A program made the position numbers and the translations under genes. 23,835 nucleotides of DNA. It comes from UMGS75 sp964507405. Lineage in GTDB: Bacteria > Bacillota_I > Bacilli_A > ML615J-28 > CAG-313. The notes under the pieces are model-generated. The model was given only the letters and a program-made list of their open reading frames with translations, was not told the DNA's origin and did not search any database. Below are positions 7,716 to 16,767 of the stretch, piece after piece (the stretch's first letter is position 1; each line of letters opens with the position of its first letter). The stretch covers positions 1-23,835 of the forward strand of contig CAZDPJ010000023.1 of NCBI GenBank assembly GCA_964507405.1, read 5' to 3'.

Positions 7716-9491
7716 TTACTCACTCTCCATTTCTTTTTCTAAAGTTTGTAATTCAACCATTCTAGCATAAATTTTAGAATTATTCAAGCACTCTTCATGA
7801 GTACCAAATGCTTCAATTTGACCTTCATTTAATACTAAAATTTTATCTAAAGACATGACGGTTGATACTCTTGAAGCAATAAGTATCGTTGTCTTTCCTT
7901 TTCTCATATTCTTAATATTAGAAATAATTGTTTCTTCCGTTTTTACATCAACAGCACTAACAGAATCATCAAGGACTAATATCTTAGGGTCTTTGACAAT
8001 AGCACGAGAAATTGAAATTCTTTGTTTTTGCCCACCTGATAAAGAAACTCCTTTTTCACCAATTAATGTTTCATATTGGTCAGCAAATCCTTCGATATTT
8101 GATTTAACATCAGCAAATTCAGCAGCTTTAATTACTTCTTCAAGTGGCATATCATGATTAGAAAAAGCAATATTATTTCTTATTGAATCAGAGAACAGAA
8201 AATTATCCTGAGGACAATAACCAATCGTATCTCTTACCATTTTAATTGGTAAATGCATTATATCAAAGCCATCAATAAATAAAGTTCCTTCATTAACATT
8301 ATATAATCTAAATAACATATTTACAAGTGTTGATTTACCACAACCAATTTTACCAACAACACCAATTGTTTCACCTGCTTTTATATGTAGATTTATATTT
8401 TTTAGTACATTGTTATCAGGGTCATCAGGAAAAGCAAAACTAAAGTTCTTAAATTCAATTTCACCTTTTAAAGATTCTGGACAAACAACTTCGTCATCAA
8501 CAATTTCAACTTTTTCATCTAATAAATTAGCAATACGCTTATATGAAGTTCTTGCCCTAGCGACTAAGTTAATTGTTCCCGCAAGTGCAAAGACCGGCCA
8601 TATTAACGTATCAGCATAACCGATAAAAGTAACTAAATCACCAACCTTAATTCCTTGTTCACCTAATGATTTAATATTTAAGTAAACTAAGTAACTACCA
8701 CCAAACATAATAATTCCAAATACAATATAAATTAATAAATCAAATACAATTTCTAATAAACAATTTGATTTTGCGAAATCAATATTAGTATCTTTATTAT
8801 TCTTTGCTTCTTCAGCAAATCTTCTTAATTCCTTTTTTTGTTTAACAAAGGCTTTTATTACTCGAATACCTGTAAAATTTTCTTGAGCGAAATCACTCAT
8901 ATTCTCATATGCTTCTTGTCGCTTTTTGTATTTTCTTTCTAATACTTTATCAACAAAAAAAGCAGCTATACCAAGAAACACAAGTGGTATTAATAATATC
9001 AATGTTAATTTAGGTTCAAGTCTTAACATTTTAATTAAGGAAATAATTAATAAAAAGATACCGTCAATTAACTGAACAATACCAAAGCCAAATGCTTCTT
9101 CTAGTGTTTCTAAATCATTACTAAAATATGCAAGGATAGCGCCTGTTTTATTTTCTTTAAAATACCTTTGTGATAGTATTTCTGTCTTTTTAAACATATC
9201 AGTTCTTAAATCAGCTTGAATTCTAATGGCTTCACCAAAAATACAAATACGCCATAGAAATCTACCAACAAACATACCAGCTCCAATCATACCAATATAA
9301 AGGACTTCTTTTAATAATAATTCCATATTAGATTCAGTAATCTTGCCATCTATTATTTCATTTACAATTCGACCGGTAATTTCTGGTATAAAGGTTTGAA
9401 TATAATCAACAAAAATAAGTGTTAATATACCAAAGAAAAAATACCAAAAATACTTTTTGTAGAATTTATTAATATATTTACCAAATACCAT
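7716..9491 (-). CDS. ABC exporter half-transporter, subunit with degenerate ATPase site
   Basis: About 591 residues, membrane domain then ATPase domain. Counting from the in-frame GTG at 9500: Walker A GKIGCGKST (383-391), Q431, canonical LSGGQKQR (487-494), Walker B ILVLDD (507-512) in which the catalytic Glu is Asp512, and an IASRVST switch region in which the usual His is Ser543. In a heterodimer its Walker A/B pair with the partner's SSGERQ to form the non-hydrolytic site, and its LSGGQ pairs with the partner's Walker motifs in the active site. This is the LmrC/YheI/TM287 pattern. ATG at 9489-9491 is preferred because GAGGTG lies 6 nt upstream and the GTG is part of that site. The stop (TAA) is 1 nt from the next start, so expression is coupled. 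Confidence 0.92.
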   Translation of the reverse strand: MVFGKYINKFYKKYFWYFFFGILTLIFVDYIQTFIPEITGRIVNEIIDGKITESNMELLLKEVLYIGMIGAGMFVGRFLWRICIFGEAIRIQADLRTDMFKKTEILSQRYFKENKTGAILAYFSNDLETLEEAFGFGIVQLIDGIFLLIISLIKMLRLEPKLTLILLIPLVFLGIAAFFVDKVLERKYKKRQEAYENMSDFAQENFTGIRVIKAFVKQKKELRRFAEEAKNNKDTNIDFAKSNCLLEIVFDLLIYIVFGIIMFGGSYLVYLNIKSLGEQGIKVGDLVTFIGYADTLIWPVFALAGTINLVARARTSYKRIANLLDEKVEIVDDEVVCPESLKGEIEFKNFSFAFPDDPDNNVLKNINLHIKAGETIGVVGKIGCGKSTLVNMLFRLYNVNEGTLFIDGFDIMHLPIKMVRDTIGYCPQDNFLFSDSIRNNIAFSNHDMPLEEVIKAAEFADVKSNIEGFADQYETLIGEKGVSLSGGQKQRISISRAIVKDPKILVLDDSVSAVDVKTEETIISNIKNMRKGKTTILIASRVSTVMSLDKILVLNEGQIEAFGTHEECLNNSKIYARMVELQTLEKEMESE

Positions 9492-9570
9492 ACTTTTCAC
9501 CTCAACTTTATTATTTTATCATATTTTCACTAAAATTACATTAATAATACAATAAAAGATATTTTAAGAA

Positions 9571-9603
9571 AAAAGATGTAAATTTATTCAACTTACATCT
9601 TTT
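9571..9603 (-). terminator. Terminator after the 746-aa lipoprotein gene
   Basis: An 11-bp perfect inverted repeat (AAAAGATGTAA / TTACATCTTTT) with an 11-nt loop. On the minus strand it ends in a T-run. It lies 6 nt after the lipoprotein stop. It isolates the lipoprotein from the ABC pair, whose own promoter must lie in 9492-9570; that stretch is AT-rich and gives no convincing -35 box. Confidence 0.8.
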
Positions 9604-9609
9604 ATAATA

Positions 9610-11850
9610 TTATTTTTTTTGTTCGAAGAAATCATCAATTCGTTTATTCGTTTCATCAATAAATTCTTGTTTAGATTCATAACCAAGGGAAGAAAGATAA
9701 CCTATTTTTTCAAATACATCACCAATTTCAGTAATTGCTTCTTTCATTAGATTAATATTTTCCGTTGTTCCAATAGATAATAGTAATGATTTTACCTTTG
9801 GTTCACAATAATAATAATCAGAATATTCAAGAATTGCAACTACTTCATTTAGATTATAATCATCAATCTTTTTAAAAACATTACTAATAAGTTTAAATAC
9901 AACATCAATAAGTTTATCTAAAGATTTATCTTCAAGTACCGTAAACATTTCAATAATACTTATAACATTTTCGGGAATAAGACCTTCTTGGAATTTTACA
10001 CTAGGTAAAACTTTTAATACACTATTAATAAATGTTTTACAGTTATCTTTATATAAATCTAAATCTTTCACAAGAATTTTAATTAATGGTACTAATTGAT
10101 CCACATTAGTATATGTAACTGTTTCTTTTGTTAAATAGCAACGAAGGAATTTTTTAGTTCCTGTATTATCATAAAGTTCTTCAGTTTTTACTTGTAAATA
10201 ATAAACTGTTGCTTCATGTTCAGATACTACAATTTTGTCTACATCTTTATATGTAACAAAAGAATCAAATTCAGAAATATTATACATTTCTAATACACGT
10301 TTATAATCCTCACCAAGATTATTGTAATCTTCAGAAGAATGAATATCAACATATCTTCCATAATCGCCTGTTGATGAACCATTATATGATAATGATTTAA
10401 CTATCGCATCAATTATTCCTTCTTCATTAAATAGATTATACCATGTTTCATAATTATTTAAATAAAGTTTACCAATACCATCTAAAAATTCAATAAGTTG
10501 TTCATCTGTTAATCCTAATAAAGAATTTAATGAAGTAATACCATGTAATTGTTCTGTTTTTTCTAATATAGTATTAACAACTGAAAGAATTAACTCACTA
10601 GGTAATTGAAGGTCTTCACTTGGTTCAACAAGATTCTTTTTCATCATTTCAACTACAAGATGAATTATTTTTTCTTGAAGTGTTTCTTCAGCTAAAACCT
10701 CTGAAATGAATTCTTCACTAATGCTATCAATCATATCAATAGCACTCATATAAAGTTTATCTAATACCTCAGCAATATCATCACCACTAATCTTATCTAG
10801 ATAAGGAGATAATTCTTTATATACTCCTAATATAATTGCAGGATTTAGTGCTAAATCATCATTTTTAGTTAATTCTTCAACTAATGCATCTATACTTGGT
10901 TTCATGCTTCCAATTAGATTAAGTATATAAGCAACATCCTCTTTATTAATTGCATTAGATTTTAAAATTTTAACAACATTAGATTTAAATGAAACAACGG
11001 TTTTAGCATCTAATGTACCTTGTTCAAATTTAGATACGATATCAGCAATTTGACCAACTAACGGAGTAACACCAGATACTAAGTTTTTACATTTTTCAAT
11101 AATATTATATAAATGATTTACAAGTTCAACATCTGCTTCTTGTAATGCTTCTATCGCATCACTAATTACATTTTCAACCTCAGGATTTGTTGAAATCATA
11201 CTTTCACTTACGTTAAGTAATAAAGCAACAAGACTAATTTCAGTAAAATATAAACTACTTATTATTTCATCTTTAGAATAGATATTAAGAACTGTTAATG
11301 ATGTATTAACAATTGAACTAAAGTCAGAACTACTATTACCAAGTAATTCAAAAATTTCTTCAACTTTTTCTTCATCATATCCTAGTTTAACTGCTTTTCT
11401 TGAAGCAGATTTTAAATACTTAACAGCATCATCATATCGTTTTTCTTCTTCAGGAGTTAGATTTGGTTTTTTAGTACCAAGATATGTACTAATTAAATCA
11501 TCAGCAAGTTCATCAGCAGCTACTTGAATAGATCCTACAAATACAGCTTTTTCACTAGAAGAAGAGTCTTCATATTTACTAGCTTTCGCAATAACAGTAA
11601 CATCCCAACTTGAACTAGTATCCTCTAATTGATATTCGTTTTCCGTTACTGTTTTATTTCCAGATGTATCTTCATTTGTATATACAACAAAATATTCTTC
11701 AGCATTTTCTACAGCATCCCATGTTACAAGTCCACTTGATGATACTTTTACATTTTCAGGAGTACTTAAAGTCTTTTTATTATTAAGACATGAAGTAATT
11801 AAGAAAAGTGCCATTATTAACGTTAAAACAGATAAAATTTTCTTTTTCAT
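9610..11850 (-). CDS. Large lipoprotein with FN3-like N-terminal region, function unknown
   Basis: 746 residues. The N-terminus is a lipoprotein signal: KKK, a hydrophobic stretch and the lipobox ITSC with Cys21, so the mature protein should be anchored to the outer face of the membrane. Residues about 28-105 look like a fibronectin type III fold (TPENVKVSSSGLVTWDAVE, then AEEYFVVY). The remainder is acidic, rich in Leu, Ile, Ser and Asp/Glu, and mostly amphipathic helix in appearance (about 110-500 and 590-740), with a short beta-looking insert at about 505-585 containing several Tyr residues. I recognise no family for this body. The ATG is preceded by GAAAGGAA. It has its own promoter and terminator, so it is a single-gene unit. 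It sits between the ABC exporter and the giant repeat proteins; a shared surface role is only a guess. Confidence 0.75.
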   Translation of the reverse strand: MKKKILSVLTLIMALFLITSCLNNKKTLSTPENVKVSSSGLVTWDAVENAEEYFVVYTNEDTSGNKTVTENEYQLEDTSSSWDVTVIAKASKYEDSSSSEKAVFVGSIQVAADELADDLISTYLGTKKPNLTPEEEKRYDDAVKYLKSASRKAVKLGYDEEKVEEIFELLGNSSSDFSSIVNTSLTVLNIYSKDEIISSLYFTEISLVALLLNVSESMISTNPEVENVISDAIEALQEADVELVNHLYNIIEKCKNLVSGVTPLVGQIADIVSKFEQGTLDAKTVVSFKSNVVKILKSNAINKEDVAYILNLIGSMKPSIDALVEELTKNDDLALNPAIILGVYKELSPYLDKISGDDIAEVLDKLYMSAIDMIDSISEEFISEVLAEETLQEKIIHLVVEMMKKNLVEPSEDLQLPSELILSVVNTILEKTEQLHGITSLNSLLGLTDEQLIEFLDGIGKLYLNNYETWYNLFNEEGIIDAIVKSLSYNGSSTGDYGRYVDIHSSEDYNNLGEDYKRVLEMYNISEFDSFVTYKDVDKIVVSEHEATVYYLQVKTEELYDNTGTKKFLRCYLTKETVTYTNVDQLVPLIKILVKDLDLYKDNCKTFINSVLKVLPSVKFQEGLIPENVISIIEMFTVLEDKSLDKLIDVVFKLISNVFKKIDDYNLNEVVAILEYSDYYYCEPKVKSLLLSIGTTENINLMKEAITEIGDVFEKIGYLSSLGYESKQEFIDETNKRIDDFFEQKK

Positions 11851-11928
11851 AAAAATATTCCTTTCTCATATTATTAAATTATTATTTCCCTTTTCCTTCT
11901 TTGGTTTATAATCATTTAATTTAATAAA

Positions 11929-11957
11929 ATTATATCATACAAAAATTAAAAAAGCAA
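11929..11957 (-). promoter_or_regulatory. Promoter of the 746-aa lipoprotein gene
   Basis: TTGCTT (11952-11957) and TATAAT (11929-11934) with a 17-bp spacer. TG precedes the -10 box by one base (TGATATAAT), an extended -10 element. The leader to the start codon is about 75 nt and purine-rich. Confidence 0.8.
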
Positions 11958-12007
11958 CAATAATTATTAAATTTTTGTTTATATTATCCTACTAACTTAT
12001 GAATTAT

Positions 12008-12024
12008 AAAAAGTTACACTTTTT
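12008..12024 (-). terminator. Weak hairpin after the first giant repeat-protein gene
   Basis: A 7-bp stem AAAAAGT / ACTTTTT with a 3-nt loop, 19 nt after the stop codon. The stem has only one G-C pair but ends in Ts on the minus strand. It is possibly a weak terminator, and some read-through into the lipoprotein gene is likely. Confidence 0.4.
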
Positions 12025-12043
12025 AACATGTACCTTTATTTTT

Positions 12044-15000
12044 TTAGATTTCATCAGAGTAATCATATGATACACTACTAGTTTTTACCGTAAAGTAATT
12101 AATCGTAACTATATCGGTATCATTTACTTTTAGACTTTCCATTAAATGATAAATACTTGGAATAGAAACTAAATATTCACCATTTTGTAAAATAGCTCCA
12201 TTTTTAACTAACTTTTCAGTAGAAGTAGCATCATTTAACGAATAGTTAACATATAAATCATATTTAACTTCAAAATTATTATGATATCTATCTAAGATAA
12301 TTTCGGAGAATTGATTTACAAAAAATTCATAATTACCTTCTTCGTATTCAATTGATATCGAATATGAATCTTCTTCATAATATGAATATCCAACAAATTC
12401 TAAATCCATTTTAGCATATTCTGCTTTTTGTCTATCACCCGTATAGAATAAAACTTTGCCATCAACTTCACTTGGTGAAACAAATAAATTCATCCATCCA
12501 GTAAATACTTCATCTTCTAATAAAGTAATTTCAGGAGCATCAATATAGACTTCATATGAATCATAGAATTCACGATAACCGATTATTTTATTATTATATT
12601 TAAATGTGGCAATATGAAGTTCTAGTTTTCTGTATTCCGCATAGAATGCTTTATTTTTACCATCCATATCACTATATCTAATACCTAGATAATCATGCGC
12701 AACAATCTCTCCACTTTCATCTTTAAATCCTATGAATTCGTATCCTTCAAACATAGGATATTCAAAATATGTGATTTGGTCATCATTATAAATCTTATAT
12801 GTTTGATATAAAACTTGCTCTGTTCCATTTGGTAATACTATATAAGTTGAAGCACTTAGATATGTTGTATCACCTTCATATTTTGATTGATGTTTTAAAT
12901 TAATAATAACATCTTGATTTGGCATAATGAAGTAAGACTCTCCAACCTCATCAGTAAGAATTTCAACTTCGGCACTAAACCAACCATTAACAAGTGTATA
13001 TTCATCACTTAGAGGAAGTGATGCTAAATATACTTTTTCAAGTGGACGATAGTAAAGAGGTTCTGGAAGACTATATTCTGTAGTATTATAGCTTACCTTA
13101 TATTTCTTCGCGTCATAAACTACATATGCATTTATCTCATCAGTAGAAGTTACTTCTATATTATTTGAGATAACATCATTAATTTTATAACCCGAAATAA
13201 CTTCATTTTCAAGCATCATTGAAATATCAATTACATCATTAGGCTTTGCGTATAATACCATATCAGGAGTAGAAACTGCTTCATCAAAATAAATATTTAC
13301 TTTAACACTACCTTTTGATGTATATCCATAAACATATGTTGTGTTGTCACCAACAACAAATGTTTGTTTTCCATTTAGTGATTCCTTACCTAAATACCAT
13401 CCACTAAATTCCATATCCGCATATTCAAATTCAAGTGGAGCAACTCTAACAAAAACTTCTTCATTTGGAATGGCTGTATAATAATCATATAATTCATTAT
13501 TTAAATAATATATTACATAGTATTTCTTATCTGAAGATATTGTTCTAATTTCAACGTTTCTTGATGGCATCGTAAAGCCGAAATCACCAAGAGTAACATC
13601 GGTACTACTCCATGCGAAGAATTTTCCCGTTTCTTGTGGTAGTTCTTTTAAACTTACATATTCACCATAATTTACGTTTAATACATCACCATATACTGTA
13701 TTATTATGATAATAAGTAACCGTATAGCTATTTACAGTTGAAGTTGCATTAAAGATTACATCTTTTTCTGGCATTACAAACTTAGAGTTACTTACAGTTA
13801 CATCTGCACTTTCCCAGTTAGATACCGTATATCCTTCTTTAACGTATTGCTCTTTAACTGTTTCTTCGTAACCAACTCTACCTTCATCTTTATAAATTTC
13901 ATTACCATCTACTTTATAAATAATATAAACACTACTTGTATATCCTTTTAATGTTAAGTTTTGAGCAGGCATTTTTTGAAGTTGTTCTGTTAACATAACA
14001 TCATTTGCATCATACCATGTCCAACCACTAAATACTTTACCATCTGCTTGAAGAGGTTTTGTAAATTCAGTTATGGCATCATCTTTATGATAAACTAAAG
14101 TATTAATTAAAACATCATCTAAAATAAATGAAATTTGATAATCTATATAAGTTACAATTTCCCAATTAATAGTTAAAGTATCATTTCCTTTAATAACATA
14201 TGTATCATCTAATTTATAAGTATTACCACTTAAATCAGTCCAATTTTTCATTTTCCAAGTACCATAGTCATCAACACGAGTGATTGAAATGGTTGATAAG
14301 TCAATTGTAGATTTTACTGGGACATTATCATACATCGTAATACCATTATTAATGCCACCATTAGGATTAATGATAATTCTACATCGATCATATGTTGGGG
14401 TAAATTTATAAGTTAAAGTATATGTATTATTTTCTTCACGAACATTTTGATAAGGTTTATAAGTACATTTTTCTTCATCATCATGATAACTTTCTGGGAA
14501 CCATTCAGCATATTCAGCTTTAATCTTTTGATATTCAGCAAAAGTAAGATTATTTTTTACAATAGAAGTAGACTTACCATCCTTTAAGGTGCCATGTTCT
14601 GTACTAATATTAACCGCATAATCATTTCTTTCAACCTTTTTATAAATAGCTATAAAGACAGTTGGTACACTACATTCAACAATAAAAGTATTAGAACCGG
14701 TATTATTAAATAATATTTCTTCATCAGTTAAAGTATTTTTCCATCCAATGAATTCATATTTATATTCAGGATCAGTTGAATTATTAACACAGAATAAATT
14801 AAGTTCTAATTTATAATTTAATTTACTTTCGGTAAATAATTTTTCCTTCTTTACGAAATTACCATCATTATCCTTATAAGTAAACATTCCTTCCCCTGCA
14901 TCAAAAGTTACATCAACTTTTCTTTCCCAAACAGGATAAATATCGATATCTCTTGTAATCATTGTGGTATCTCGTAAATAGATTATATCATTATTTTTAT

Positions 15001-16767
15001 ATTCAACAAATCTTAAGAACTTAGTTTCAACGCCCTCTTCTTCTGCTGTTTTAATATCAGTTATACATTCAAGTTCTTCCGTTAATTCGCCTAATTTCTT
15101 TCCACCTAAAACATCAATTGACTTTAAGAATTTATAATCATGAATTGAAGCATCATAATAATATAGATTAGCTTTATGGGTAATATTTTTATATTTAGCA
15201 TATAAGACAATGTCATTTGTAATATTACCTACTTCAAATGCCGTTTTATAAACAACTTCACCATCTTTTTCTAAAGCAAATCCTAAGAATTCCATACTAA
15301 ATGGTGAATATGTTTTATAAACATTTGGTGCCGTATTAAAGTCAACGTAGGATTCATCAATAATTTCTTTTCCATCAACATCATAATTATGAATAGTTAC
15401 CTTACACTTAGAAGTTTCATAATTTGCAATATAAATACTTGAAACCGCATAATACCAAGCAATACCTTCTTCTGTAGTATGAGTTGAATCTATTAATTGA
15501 TCAGTATAATTAGCGATAAAATAACCACTTGATGAATATGAAGCTAATGCTTTATTTACATTTTTATTACAAGTTGTGCTAACAAAGAATCCTCTTTCAT
15601 TTAAGTCTTTCTCACTAATTGCCTCACCAATTCTATCGCTTGGTGTATTTTTCGCATTGTTATTTAAACCATTTCGTCCACGCCAGCCAGTAAATGTAAT
15701 TTTATCATTACCAACAACCTCAGGTGCAACCGGCATTTCACCTAAATTACAAGCTCTAACTTCCGTAATCCATGCATCTTTTACAGCATCATAGTAAATA
15801 AAGGCGATATAAGTTTGTCTTAAATCAGCTGAACAAACAAATTCTGTATCTTCAGTTACTACCTCATCCCAAGGGGTTTTATCCCAAGTAATATTCATAT
15901 ATTTACATTCATCAAGAAGAATATCATCAGAACTATATATGTAAGAACCAGCTAGTACTTTACGTTCTTCTAATAATTCTTTTTTACCATTAACAAGTGA
16001 ATAGAACTTAATACTTACTTCTTTACCAGCATCTTCTAATCCCATTTTAGATGCATCATAATAAACAATTTTAGTAGAAGCAAATGGACATAAATCTTTA
16101 TACTGGGTTGTGGACATATTGAATTGTAAGATTGGACCATTAAAGTAATATGTTGCAATACAAATTTCACTTGCTGGTCTTAAAGTTGAATAATTTCCAT
16201 AATCAATTGTTTGATTAGCAGGATTATATTGAAAATTCTTTAATGAAGTTTTTAATGTTACTTTTTCCCAAGGAACTTCTTTTGTATATGTTGCGCCTGT
16301 TGTAATATCAATATAAGTACCATTTAATTTCGGCAAACTATCGAGCTTTATCGAAGCCTCATTTTCTCCGTTATTTGCAATATATACGGTTTCTTCCAGG
16401 GCTTTCTTTTCTACCGAGACGAGGACTTCTTTATTACCAAATTTAACTAGTGGCCATTTCTCATCAACAAGCTTTGTTCCAACTGATGTTTTAAATAATT
16501 TAGATCTTGCTTCTAATTTTACTTCAACAAAAACACCAATTTCAATGTAATATCCACCAACTAAAGATTGTGTAACCATACTATTTTGTTTTACTAATGT
16601 TGCTTGAGCGAATCCATAAATATCAATATACGCACCAGCATAAACCCAAATACCTACTCGACCTAAAGATGATAAACCACAGAAACTTACAGAGATTCCA
16701 CCTTCAAATCCTGCTTTAAATCCTAAATATCCACAAGCAGAAAGTTGAAGAGCATATTGGTTTCCAC
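12044..16767 (-). repeat. Tandem duplication copy 1 (matches 19106-23835)
   Basis: This part of the first giant gene aligns with the second copy in the same orientation at an offset of 7056 nt near the 3' end (12571 vs 19627) rising to 7068 nt upstream (16393 vs 23461), so only small indels separate them. In the ungapped block 16393-16767 versus 23461-23835 I counted about 25 mismatches in 375 nt. In 12541-12620 versus 19597-19676 I counted about 17 in 80. Confidence 0.9.

Noticed and set aside
9492..9570. Clear promoter for the ABC pair
   Set aside because: TATGATAAAAT-like sequences occur near 9510-9525 on the minus strand, but no -35 box at proper spacing could be found, so it is not listed as a feature.
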